DNA of 64,000 nucleotides, from positions 1-64,000 of the forward strand of contig DASTBU010000057.1 of NCBI GenBank assembly GCA_035711845.1. Reading direction: 5' to 3'. The notes below the pieces were generated by a model. That model was not told where the DNA came from, did no database searches, and was given only the letters and a program-made list of their open reading frames with translations. This DNA comes from DASTBU01 sp035711845 (GTDB lineage Bacteria; Acidobacteriota; Vicinamibacteria; Vicinamibacterales; 2-12-FULL-66-21). Of the stretch, positions 16,755 to 25,220 are shown piece after piece; position 1 is the stretch's first letter, and each line of letters opens with the position of its first letter. The translations under genes were made by a program, and so were the position numbers.

Positions 16755-17036
16755 CCGCATACTGCTCAAGCTGATGCGTATCTGCGGATTTTCGGCGGTC
16801 CGTGTGTCGGAATCGCCGTCCTGAACTGGCTGACCCGCAACGCGGAGCCCTCATCCGCACGCAACGCCGTCGTCATTGCCAATGCCGTCGGATTCGACTC
16901 CGTCACGCTCATGGACGTGTGGGGCGTGTTCGGCGGCGCCCGGGAAGCCGCGAAACTGTTCCTCGTGATTCACCTGCTGATGACCGTGGGGTTCGTCCTC
17001 GCTGCCCGCACCGGCAAGCGCCATCCGGCGTTGTGA
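16755..17036 (+). pseudogene. N-terminally truncated small membrane protein
   Basis: The frame opens right after a TGA and has no start codon before its conserved part. It encodes AYLRIFGGPCVGIAVLNWLT (a TM helix), the polar RNAEPSSARNAVVIANAV, and a last TM helix (AKLFLVIHLLMTVGFVLAA). This is the C-terminal two thirds of a family of about 120-aa four-helix membrane proteins; the first helix is missing. It is the only recognisable content between 16604 and 17187. Confidence 0.55.
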
Positions 17037-17187
17037 GATCTGCAACCTGGAATTCTCCTTCGGCGCTCGGATTTTGCGACGCCGGAGTGTCGTTCCACTG
17101 CTTTTCCTGCGCAAACAGCGCGTCGGCGGGCAGGCATCATCCGTGCACGATGGCGGGACGATGATAGACTCCCCGAAAGGCAGACGG

Positions 17188-17472
17188 ATGATCGATCCTG
17201 TCGAAGCTCTCGCGGAAAAAGTTGACGCCATCGGGCAGAAGCTGGATGCTCATGCGTCGTCCGTCGGCGCGCGGTTCGACGCCGTCGACGCGCGGTTCGA
17301 CGAGGTGACGTCGGCTCTCGTCGAGCAGCGCCAGTACACCGAGTTCGCGTTCGACCGCCTTCGCAGCGAGATGACGGCGGGCTTCAGCGCGATGACGGCC
17401 AACTTCGCGCGCCTGGAACGAAAGCTCGACCTGTTGATCGATCGGATGGCCGGCGGGCACTCTGGCGCGTAG
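17188..17472 (+). CDS. small coiled-coil protein (94 aa)
   Basis: The protein is almost entirely heptad-patterned helix: EALAEKVDAIGQKLDAHASS, then VGARFDAVDARFDEVTSALV and MTANFARLERKLDLLIDRM. The repeated RFD/AVD units resemble short bacterial coiled-coil proteins of unknown function. No signal peptide or TM segment is visible. The ATG at 17188 has AAAGG 7 nt upstream and is preferred; an in-frame ATG at 17161 would add nine residues. Its stop codon lies inside a terminator hairpin shared with the convergent protease gene. Confidence 0.65.
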   Translation: MIDPVEALAEKVDAIGQKLDAHASSVGARFDAVDARFDEVTSALVEQRQYTEFAFDRLRSEMTAGFSAMTANFARLERKLDLLIDRMAGGHSGA

Positions 17473-17496
17473 GCGGCCACGCCTGGTGGCCGCCTA
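17470..17496. terminator. bidirectional hairpin made of the two convergent stop codons
   Basis: TAGGCGGCCAC and GTGGCCGCCTA form a perfect 11-bp stem around GCCTG. The outer TAG is the stop of the forward gene, and the outer CTA is the stop of the reverse gene. A-rich and T-poor flanks make it a bidirectional terminator or RNA end-protecting hairpin. Confidence 0.6.
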
Positions 17497-18372
17497 GAAC
17501 GGAAAACGCCGATCGATCTGCGACTTGATCCAGTTGCGGACTTCTTTGCTGTCCACGCGCGCCCGGACGTCGGCCGACGCGCAATCTGCGGCGCCATCGG
17601 ACGCGATCGCGACGACTCGGCCCTTGAAGAACGTCGGAGCGCCCGAGTCACCGAAGCAGACCGTGACGGGATCGCGGTTGAACGTTACCCAGTTCTGGTC
17701 GACCACCTGGTCCACACTGGATGTGCCCCATCGACGGACCCCATCGTAGAGCGACGTATCGGCCGGACCGCCCGGAGGCGGCGCCGTCGTCCCGTAGCCT
17801 GCGATCGTCATCCTCGCGCCGACGATACCCTTGTGATCGAGGCGGCGGTTCGCCAGCTTGGCAGGGCGGATGCCAAGCACGGGCTCATCGAGGAAGCAAA
17901 GACCGACGTCACTGATCCCGGGCTCGTACTGCCCGTCGATGTCGTCGAACGGGCAGCTCTGCGGAGTGCACGGCCTCGGAAAAGTCGGATGAGCCACGCA
18001 CGTTCCCAACGCGCGGTCGAGATCGATCCATGTGGGCTCGTCGAGTGCATTCGGAGCGAAGCTGACGACGATTCGAACCCATGGCGGGAGCGCCCCGGCG
18101 GTTGCGGCCCCTTCTGCTCTTGCGGCGAAGTGCCCTGCCGTGAGGATGGTCTGCGGGTGGATCAGAACGGCGGTCGCGTGGCCGGCGAGCCCTGCGGGCA
18201 GACCGGGAGGGTTGTTCGGGTCGCGCCACACCATGATTGACCCGACGTTCGAGAAGACGTTCGCCCCATCGATAGCCTCAGCCGATGTGAGCGCCATGCC
18301 GGGACGAGTGAGAGCCGGCGCCGTCAGAACCGTGGCCAGCGCAACCGCTGCCCCGACATAGAGTTTACGCAT
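17494..18372 (-). CDS. secreted trypsin-like serine protease
   Basis: A signal peptide (residues 1-27) precedes a chymotrypsin-fold domain. The triad is visible: His81 in LTAGHF, Asp155 in SDVGL, and Ser243 in CFGDSGAP. Three changes from textbook trypsin are G for A before the His, AP for GP after the Ser, and few disulfide partners (Cys125, 135, 140, 159, 239). At 292 aa it is slightly long. The protein should act outside the cytoplasm. The start has AAGGAGG in front. It stands alone and is convergent with the coiled-coil gene. Confidence 0.88.
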   Translation of the reverse strand: MRKLYVGAAVALATVLTAPALTRPGMALTSAEAIDGANVFSNVGSIMVWRDPNNPPGLPAGLAGHATAVLIHPQTILTAGHFAARAEGAATAGALPPWVRIVVSFAPNALDEPTWIDLDRALGTCVAHPTFPRPCTPQSCPFDDIDGQYEPGISDVGLCFLDEPVLGIRPAKLANRRLDHKGIVGARMTIAGYGTTAPPPGGPADTSLYDGVRRWGTSSVDQVVDQNWVTFNRDPVTVCFGDSGAPTFFKGRVVAIASDGAADCASADVRARVDSKEVRNWIKSQIDRRFPF

Positions 18373-18590
18373 GGTGCACCTCCTTCAAGCCCGTACCTGC
18401 GACCCTGTCGATTGGAGCGACACAGAAGCGACGCACAGGGCGGAGCCTAGAAGTGGGCCGCGGCAGGCGCAAGAGACAAAGACTGCCGCGATGCCGATGA
18501 CCGACTTTGTCTCATTGTCCGGTCGCCACACGCGACTGTTGGTCGATGGCCCCGCAGGAACTAGAATGGCCCCAGTGCTCTGAGCCTCCA

Positions 18591-20552
18591 ATGGATACGG
18601 CTCCGTTCGACTCCCGATCGGAAGCGGACGCCTCGCCGAGCGGGGAGCGGCTCGATTCCTGGAAGGAGATTGCGTCCTACCTGAAGCGGAGCGTCCGAAC
18701 GCTCCATCGCTGGGAGAAGGACGAGGGCCTGCCAGTCCACCGCCAGGTTCACAAAGAGCTCGGCTCGGTATTCGCTTACAAGAGCGAGCTCGACGCGTGG
18801 TCTCGGACGCGCACGACTCGCGCGGAGCTCAAGGAGGAGAATGACGCGAGAGCCTCCGCTCCCCGGTCCTTTCTGATCGCTGCACTCGCTCTGACGTCGG
18901 CGGTCTTCGTGACTGCGGCAATTTACTACGTCGCGGCCGGACGGTCCGACTCGAGCGAACTCCAACGCCATGGCTCGGTGGCGGGTCTCGAATTGATCTC
19001 GACTCTTGCGGGATCGCAGCGCTGGCCCAGCCTCTCGCCCGACGGCCGCCAGGTTGCGTTCGTCCGGGAGGCGGCCGGCACGCCGCAGGTCTGGGTGAGG
19101 AATCTTGGTGGCGGGAATCCGATTCAGATCACGACTGGTGATCTCCCAGCGGTGCGGCCACGGTGGTCGCCACGGGGCGACGGCATTATCTATTCGATGC
19201 AGGGCGGGGGCATCTGGTCGGTGGCGCCCGGAGGTGCGCCTCGTCGGATCGTGGAGCACGGCTGGAACGCCGAGCTGTCGCCCGACAACGAGCGGCTCGT
19301 GTTCGAACGGACCGGACAGATCTTGATCGCGAGCGCTGATGGCAGCGGGATGAGGCCTCTGTCAAACCTTCCCCTCGTGCCGTACTACGGCGATGCGTGG
19401 CCAACCTTTTCCCCCGACGGCAAGTGGATCGCGGTCTTCATCGGTGAGGAAGGACGATTCGGCGACTACTGGGTCATTCCTTCACACGGTGGTGACGCTC
19501 GTCGGCTCACGAACGACTTCGCGGAAGGCGGCGGACCGGCCTGGACTCCGGACGGCAAGTTCCTTGTTTTTCCATCCGCACGCGCGGGCAGCGTGAACCT
19601 GTGGCGGGTCGCGGTCTCGGGCGGCGTTCCCGAGGCTCTTACGACGGGACCAGGCGACGATCTCGACCCTGTGGTCGCCGCGGACGGCCGTACACTGCTT
19701 TTTACGAACGTGAGACGCACGTGGACATTGGTGGTTCACGACTTGAAGAGTGGCGTGCAGAAGGTCCTGGTCGAGCAACGAATGCCTCTCGTGTTCCCGA
19801 CATTCTCGCGCGATGGCCGGCGCATTGCGTTCCAGACGAAGAACGCTCGGGGCGATATGCATCTGGTCGTGATGGACGCGGACGGGTCGAACCCAATGCC
19901 GGTGACGCATGGAGCTGGCGAACTCAACATCATGCCGCAATGGACCGGCGACGCCAATTCGCTCTACTTCTACCAGGTGCGTCCTCATCAGGCGTTTCGA
20001 CGAATCTCTATCCCGGGCGGCGTTTCGCAGGAAATCGCCCCATGGTCCTGGAGCCGCCAGCCTTTTGCCGCCGTGGATTCTCACGGGCGCATGGCAGTTC
20101 ATTCAGTGATTGATCGCGGCCGATTGCAGGAATCGCGACTGCGCGATCTCGACAACGGGGAGGAAACCGCCCTGCCCTTCGCGCTGTACCTGAACCGGTT
20201 CTCGCGCGATGGCCGATGGCTCGCGGGAGAATCCCGCGAAGGCGAAGTGGTCGTATGTGAGATTTCGAGCGGCCGCTGCCGGCCGCTCACGCCGCAGGAC
20301 GATCAGGGTCTCGCGGCGTTGGCGTGGTCGGGAGACGGTACTCAGCTGTTCCTTCTGCGACATACGAAAGCGCAGACGTTCGGGGATCTCGCCTCGGTCA
20401 CCGTCGACGGAGGCGAGGTGAAGACGTACGGACCGATTGGTCCATTCCAGCAGCGTTATCTGATGTCGATGGACGCCTCGCCTCGCGACGAGATCGTCTT
20501 CGCGCGTTGTCAGGACGGTCCGCACGAGTTGTGGCTTGCAAGGCTGCGCTGA
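18591..20552 (+). CDS. membrane sensor with N-terminal winged helix and C-terminal TolB/PD40-like propeller
   Basis: The cytosolic N-terminus (residues 20-75) is a helix-turn-helix (DSWKEIASYLKRSVRTLHRW, then EKDEGLPVHRQVHKELGSVF and AYKSELDAW). A single TM helix at about 93-115 is followed by an extracytoplasmic beta-propeller of WD40-like PD40 repeats (LSPDGRQVAFVRE, FSPDGKWIAVF, WTPDGKFLVFPS, FSRDGRRIAFQT, FSRDGRWLAG). The layout suggests that an outside signal alters DNA binding on the inside. The 653-aa protein starts at 18591. It lies 217 nt before the sigma-kinase pair and may share its circuit. Confidence 0.85.
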   Translation: MDTAPFDSRSEADASPSGERLDSWKEIASYLKRSVRTLHRWEKDEGLPVHRQVHKELGSVFAYKSELDAWSRTRTTRAELKEENDARASAPRSFLIAALALTSAVFVTAAIYYVAAGRSDSSELQRHGSVAGLELISTLAGSQRWPSLSPDGRQVAFVREAAGTPQVWVRNLGGGNPIQITTGDLPAVRPRWSPRGDGIIYSMQGGGIWSVAPGGAPRRIVEHGWNAELSPDNERLVFERTGQILIASADGSGMRPLSNLPLVPYYGDAWPTFSPDGKWIAVFIGEEGRFGDYWVIPSHGGDARRLTNDFAEGGGPAWTPDGKFLVFPSARAGSVNLWRVAVSGGVPEALTTGPGDDLDPVVAADGRTLLFTNVRRTWTLVVHDLKSGVQKVLVEQRMPLVFPTFSRDGRRIAFQTKNARGDMHLVVMDADGSNPMPVTHGAGELNIMPQWTGDANSLYFYQVRPHQAFRRISIPGGVSQEIAPWSWSRQPFAAVDSHGRMAVHSVIDRGRLQESRLRDLDNGEETALPFALYLNRFSRDGRWLAGESREGEVVVCEISSGRCRPLTPQDDQGLAALAWSGDGTQLFLLRHTKAQTFGDLASVTVDGGEVKTYGPIGPFQQRYLMSMDASPRDEIVFARCQDGPHELWLARLR

Positions 20553-20769
20553 CATCGTGCGAGCTCGAACCACCCTGGTTGCGGGCCATGGACGCCACCG
20601 TCTGAGTCCTATATTTTCACCAACGTACAGGCACTGGGTATCGTTCGGCGGACGATCGCCTCACGCGAGCGTCTCGCGACGTCCTGAGCGGTCCGAATTG
20701 CCCGACCACGAAGTTCCGGCGCTCGGGACCGTCTGCTACACTGCGGGCGCACTCCTGTCGAATACAGTC

Positions 20770-21381
20770 ATGAGCGATCAGCGGGACTGCCCTGGCGAAC
20801 CGGTGCCGCGTCCGTCAGCCGATCTGACGAGCACGGTCGAGCTGGTGGCGCTCGCGCAACAGGGCGACCAATCCGCCCTGGAGAAGCTGTTCGCCAGACA
20901 CAGCGCGCCGCTTCGTCGCTGGGCCCGCGGTCGGCTGCCGCGCTGGGCGCGCGATATGGCCGACACCGACGACGTTGTCCAGGAAGCCCTGCTTCAGACG
21001 TTTAAGAGACTTGAAGACTTCGAGGCCAGGGGCGCCGGGTCGCTCCATGCCTATCTGCGGCAGGTCGTGCTGAACCGCGTCCGCGACGCGCTGCGCCAGC
21101 GCAGACGCGAGCCCGTTCGCGCCGATCTCGACGACCGGAGACCCGATCCGGGGCTGTCGCCGCTCCAGTGCGCGATCGACGGCGAGGCGCGCGAGCGGTA
21201 CGAACGGGCGCTGGCGCGGCTGAAGGCGCAAGACCAGGAGGCAATCATCGCCCGCGTCGAGATGGGCTATACCTACGAGGAGTTGGCGGAATCCCTCGGG
21301 AAACCGTCGGCGGACGCCGCGCGCAAGACGGCGCGGCGGGCCCTCGTGCGCCTCCTGACCGAGATGGACCATGGCAGCTGA
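20770..21381 (+). CDS. ECF-type RNA polymerase sigma factor linked to a kinase
   Basis: The 203-aa protein has sigma region 2 (ADTDDVVQEALLQTFKRLED, residues 64-83, with the acidic DTDD kept) and region 4 (RLKAQDQEAIIARVEMGYTY, then EELAESLGKPSADAARKTAR). There is no anti-sigma gene. Instead its last codons overlap the start of a Ser/Thr kinase gene by 11 nt, as in sigma groups controlled by kinases. The kinase may therefore regulate it, but the intact acidic patch suggests it can bind core polymerase without phosphorylation; both points are inference. Confidence 0.88.
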   Translation: MSDQRDCPGEPVPRPSADLTSTVELVALAQQGDQSALEKLFARHSAPLRRWARGRLPRWARDMADTDDVVQEALLQTFKRLEDFEARGAGSLHAYLRQVVLNRVRDALRQRRREPVRADLDDRRPDPGLSPLQCAIDGEARERYERALARLKAQDQEAIIARVEMGYTYEELAESLGKPSADAARKTARRALVRLLTEMDHGS

Positions 21382-23779
21382 CGACGAGGCGATCGGCGAT
21401 CTCGCGCAGGCGGTCCTCGACGGCGACCCGATCGATTGGGCGGCAGCCGAATCGAACAGCCACATCACGAGCGGGCTGATCAGGCAACTGAAGGTCGTCG
21501 ACACCCTGGCCCGCGAGCAGCGCGAGGATTCGATGCGGGCGCGTGGTCCCGACGAGGACCGGCGGCGCACCCCTGTCGGCGCGTGGGGCCACCTTCACCT
21601 CGTGGAGTGCATCGGCCGCGGCGCTTTCGGCGAGGTCTATCGGGCCTGGGACGCGCGGCTCGAGCGCCACGTTGCGCTCAAGCTCGTGCCCGTGGATGCG
21701 CCCGGCGGCGAGGCGGGGACCATGCTCCGCGAGGGGCGGCTGCTCGCCCGTCTCCGCCATCCAAACGTCGTCATCATCCATGGCGCAGACCTGAGAGGCG
21801 CACGTGTGGGCCTGTGGATGGAGCTCGTGCGCGGCAGCACGCTCGATGCGCTGATGGGGGCTGGCGCGACGTTCCCACCCAGGGAGGTGGCGCGCATCGG
21901 GCGGGACCTCGCGCGAGCCCTGCAGGCGGTGCACGGGGCGGGACTGCTGCACCGCGACGTGAAGGCGCAGAACGTGATGCGAGACGACGAGGGCCGCATC
22001 GTCCTGATGGATTTCGGCACGGGACGCCGACTCGACGAGCAGGAGAATGCAGTCGCGGGCACGCCGCTGTATCTGGCGCCCGAGGTCTTTCAAGGGCAGC
22101 CGGCCACCGCGCAGTCCGACGTCTACAGCCTGGGAGTGCTCCTCTTCCATCTGCTGACGCGGTCGTTTCCGGTGCGCGGCGCGACTCTCCAGGATCTGCG
22201 CCGCGCGCACGAGCAGGGGCGCCGAGCTGATTTGCGCGCACTCGCGCCCGATGTCCCGCCGGCGCTCGCGCGCATCGTCGAGCGCGCCATCGATCCACGC
22301 CCCGAATCGCGCTACCCGGACGTGGAAGCGATGGCCGCCGACCTCGAGGCTGCCGCCGCACCGCCGCAGCGACGCTGGCCATGGATCGGCGGGCTTGCTG
22401 CCGCGACCCTCATGCTGACCGTGCTGGTGTGGTTCGCTCCCGAGCGCCCGGTCGTCGGCGTTCTCCCGTTCGACGTGCGCGGCAGTGACGCGGGTGAGGT
22501 CATGCTCGCGGAGGGCCTTGCCATCGATCTCAGCCAGCGGCTCGCACAACTGGAAAGGCTCGAGGTGCGGCCCGCCGGCTCCCCGCCGCCACCCAAGGGA
22601 ACGCCTCACGACGTCCAGGAGGTCGGTCGCCAGCTGGGCGCGAATCACCTGCTTTTGGGAAGTGTGATCGGCGAGGCTGGCTCGATTCGCCGCATAGAGG
22701 CCTCGCTCGTCAGGGTTGCCGACCGCCAGACGCTCTGGGCCGGGTCGTTCGTGCCGAGGAACAACGACCTGTTCGCCGCGCGGGAGCAGATCGCGCTCGC
22801 CGTCGCCGGCAAGCTGGGACTGCGGTCCGCACGCGGCCGGAGGACGCATCAGACAGAGCCAGGACTCCAGCGCCTCTTCTACAACGCGCGCGCGCTCCTG
22901 GCGCGACGCGATTCGAGGAGCAGGGACGGTGCCGTGACCCTGCTCGAGCAAATCCACGGCCTGGATCCGTCCTACGTGCCGGCTGCGGCCGCCCTGGCGC
23001 GGGCCCTGCTCACCGTCGCCGCGGACAGGGACGTGGAGCCTCCGCTCGATCCGCGAGTCGAGCGACTGGCGGTCGAGGCGCACGCAAAAGATCCGTTGTG
23101 GCCGGACGCCAACGCTGCGCGGGGGCTGCTTTGCGCGCACCGGCACGACTGGGTGTGTGCGCGCCGGTTCTTCGAGGCGGCCATCCGGCTGGATCCGGGC
23201 ATGACGGAGAACCACGTCGACTTCGTGCTCAGCACGCTGCTGCCGCTCGGTCGTCTGGCGGAGGCCCTACGCGTGCTCGAGCGTGCGCGCATCGAGGACC
23301 CGATGTCTCTCGATGTGAAGCGATCGCTCGCCCTTCTGCAGATCGAGAACGGCCTCTACGACGAGGCGATCGCGACGAGCAGGGCGATCATGGCGGAGGA
23401 TCCCGATCTCCGGTACGTCGATCAGTGGGTCGGCCGCGCACTCTATCTCTCTGGACGGCCCCAGGAGGCGCTCGAGCTCTTCACGCAGGAACACCTGCAC
23501 GGGCGATTGTGGATGTATCGCGCGTACGTCCTGGCCGTGCTGGGGCGTCACGAAGAGGCCAGAGCGCTGCTGGCGCAGCACCCGCGGGCGCAGCATGCGG
23601 GCGACATGCTCGTCTACAGCGGCCTGGGTGATCGCGAACACGCCTTCGACGCGCTTCGAAAAGCGGCCGCCCTCGATCCCTGGCGCGCCGTGACGTGGAT
23701 GCAACGGGCCGAGATAGCGCTGCTGCGCAGCGATCCCCGCTACGACAAGATCAGGACACAGCTGCTCGAGCGGCGTTGA
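21371..23779 (+). CDS. Hanks-type Ser/Thr protein kinase with extracytoplasmic TPR domain
   Basis: The kinase domain spans residues 74-340: glycine loop GRGAFG (82-87), catalytic Lys104 in VALK, HRDVKAQN (194-201), DFG (214-216) and GTPLYLAPE. A TM helix near 380-398 leads to an outside part with a FlgO-like segment (VVGVLPFDVRGSDAGEVMLA) and TPR repeats to the end. It is expected to phosphorylate proteins in the cytosol in response to an outside signal. The 802-aa gene overlaps the ECF sigma gene by 11 nt, so the sigma factor is the natural first candidate target. Confidence 0.92.
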   Translation: MAADDEAIGDLAQAVLDGDPIDWAAAESNSHITSGLIRQLKVVDTLAREQREDSMRARGPDEDRRRTPVGAWGHLHLVECIGRGAFGEVYRAWDARLERHVALKLVPVDAPGGEAGTMLREGRLLARLRHPNVVIIHGADLRGARVGLWMELVRGSTLDALMGAGATFPPREVARIGRDLARALQAVHGAGLLHRDVKAQNVMRDDEGRIVLMDFGTGRRLDEQENAVAGTPLYLAPEVFQGQPATAQSDVYSLGVLLFHLLTRSFPVRGATLQDLRRAHEQGRRADLRALAPDVPPALARIVERAIDPRPESRYPDVEAMAADLEAAAAPPQRRWPWIGGLAAATLMLTVLVWFAPERPVVGVLPFDVRGSDAGEVMLAEGLAIDLSQRLAQLERLEVRPAGSPPPPKGTPHDVQEVGRQLGANHLLLGSVIGEAGSIRRIEASLVRVADRQTLWAGSFVPRNNDLFAAREQIALAVAGKLGLRSARGRRTHQTEPGLQRLFYNARALLARRDSRSRDGAVTLLEQIHGLDPSYVPAAAALARALLTVAADRDVEPPLDPRVERLAVEAHAKDPLWPDANAARGLLCAHRHDWVCARRFFEAAIRLDPGMTENHVDFVLSTLLPLGRLAEALRVLERARIEDPMSLDVKRSLALLQIENGLYDEAIATSRAIMAEDPDLRYVDQWVGRALYLSGRPQEALELFTQEHLHGRLWMYRAYVLAVLGRHEEARALLAQHPRAQHAGDMLVYSGLGDREHAFDALRKAAALDPWRAVTWMQRAEIALLRSDPRYDKIRTQLLERR

Positions 23780-23928
23780 CGGCGTGAGCTGGATGTCGCC
23801 TTCCTCCTCCGCATGAGCCAGGCGACACCGAAATCCAGGAGCTTCTCCTCCGAAAGCCTGCGTTGGTCCGATTTCTCGCCGTCGAGCGTTTACTCGATTA
23901 GAGCCGGACACTCCTCACAGGACACACG

Positions 23929-24381
23929 ATGAAACGCAATGCCCTCCCCGTCGGGTTGGCGCTCCTGTTTTCGCTTCTCGTTCTCTCGTCGGCGTGCGCG
24001 GCAGGCGGCGAAGGGCTGCCGACAGTGGCGCAGCCTACGTTGGTGCCAGCGCCGCCGCCCCCCGAACCTCCACCATCGACGCGTGTGATCCGCATTGGCG
24101 AAAAGGTCGAGGACACGCTGGTAGGCCACGGCAGCCACACGACCTACGAGCTGACGGCCCCGTCGGACGGCTTGCTGGTCGCGCAATTGAGTTGGAACAC
24201 GGGGCAGGGTTCGCTCGAGCTATGGCTCGAGGACACGCAGTTCGCTCACTACTCGTCGCCTACGGTGGGAAGGCTCCACGTGTCCGCGGGTCGGAAGTAT
24301 CGGCTGAGGGTCTCCGACAGCGCCCCCTGGGACTATGACGACCTGTTCGTGCCGTTCGCCCTCACGATATCCATGGAGTAA
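23929..24381 (+). CDS. secreted lipoprotein-like protein with a PPC-like domain (150 aa)
   Basis: The signal peptide ends in LSSACAAGG, a plausible lipobox with Cys23. A proline-rich linker (VPAPPPPEPPPS) precedes a beta-sandwich of the bacterial pre-peptidase C-terminal kind: GEKVEDTLVGHGSHTTYELT, APSDGLLVAQLSW, VGRLHVSAGRKYRLRV. This domain is shared with the larger protein at 29131-30141 (ELTAPSDGTLLVDLSWEV). Such domains help secretion or bind carbohydrate or protein surfaces. The function is not known. The start has AGGA 8 nt upstream. Confidence 0.75.
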   Translation: MKRNALPVGLALLFSLLVLSSACAAGGEGLPTVAQPTLVPAPPPPEPPPSTRVIRIGEKVEDTLVGHGSHTTYELTAPSDGLLVAQLSWNTGQGSLELWLEDTQFAHYSSPTVGRLHVSAGRKYRLRVSDSAPWDYDDLFVPFALTISME

Positions 24382-24467
24382 CAGGCGCTCGTCTGGCACT
24401 GCCCCGGTCGTCGGCTTCTGTCCGGAATCGTCGTCGTTGACGTTTTGAGGAAGCAGGAGGAGCCGCG

Positions 24468-25050
24468 ATGGACTCACGTCTCGGATGGATGTTGCCGCGT
24501 CTGGGCTGGTCGGCCGCGCTCGCCGTTGGACTGGCGTTGGGGGCGTGCGACGGGCCGACCCGTCCTGCGCCGCAGCCCACCAGTTCCGGACTGCCCCAGC
24601 CCTCCAACCTGCTCTACATCAACGTCGAAGGGCGGACGGCGCTGGAATCGTCGTCCTCCGGCCGGGCACGTATCGGCTCGTCGGCCGACCGACGCCGTCA
24701 GCCTGCGCGACGCGCTGCGCGGCGCCGGAGTGCCGCGGGATCTCGAGGCATACGCCGAGTCGCTCTACCCGCAGCGACTGGGCGGCAGTCCGGTCCGCTC
24801 GCTGCGCGTGGGCCGCTTCAAGCTGATCGATGCACCGTGCCCCCAGCTGTACGATCTCCGATCCGTTCGAGGAGCACAACGTGTACCTGGAGCGGCGCAC
24901 GCTGGCTGATGGACTGAGGAGGCGGGTGGAGGAGATCGATGCCGGCGGCGCTCTCGCGCAATCTGGTCGCGGCCTCCAGGCCGACGTGCCGGCGGAACTG
25001 CAGGAGCGGCTCGCCGCGCTGGGCTATGTCGGATCGGGTGGGTCGACGAT
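24468..25050 (+). pseudogene. remnant of a lipoprotein sulfatase
   Basis: A very strong ribosome binding site (GGAGGAG) precedes ATG 24468 and a lipoprotein signal peptide (WSAALAVGLALGACDG) that runs into LLYINVEG, like the start of a sulfatase domain. The middle of a normal sulfatase (several hundred residues) is absent. The C-terminal part appears in other frames: VPRDLEAYAESLYPQRLGGS, then SLRVGRFKLIDAPCPQLYDL, then after a frame break SDPFEEHNVYLERRTLADGL and the family's ELQERLAALGYVG ending. All three forward frames are needed. Near 24860 the loss of one GATCC unit of a tandem would explain the last break. Confidence 0.65.
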
Positions 25051-25210
25051 GGGTTCAAGGTTCAGGGTTCAGAGTGCAGGGTTCGCAGTTCGGGGTTCAA
25101 GGTTCATGAGGTCGTGCCGCTCACGCGAGGTCATGGAACCTTGAACCTGGACCCTGAACCTTGAACCCTGGAACCTTGAACCCTGAACCTTGAACCCTGA
25201 ACTTCAAGTT
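25051..25210. repeat. GGTTCAAGGTTCA-type simple repeats in inverted arrangement
   Basis: The left arm (25051-25108) has several units like GGGTTCAAGGTTCAGGG. The right arm (25134-25205) has the complement, TGAACCTTGAACCCTGAACC-like units. Together they can form a long imperfect hairpin between the sulfatase remnant and the 3' end of the TonB receptor gene. A similar run with GGTTCCAGGTTCCAG units is at 60436. Confidence 0.7.
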
Positions 25211-25220
25211 AACAGTCGAA

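Noticed and set aside
21245..23215. A 656-codon reverse open frame
   Set aside because: It is antisense to the kinase gene that has all catalytic motifs.
25051..25210. Considered as a CRISPR array
   Set aside because: The units are short, irregular, directly adjoining and occur in both directions; there are no unique spacers and no cas genes.
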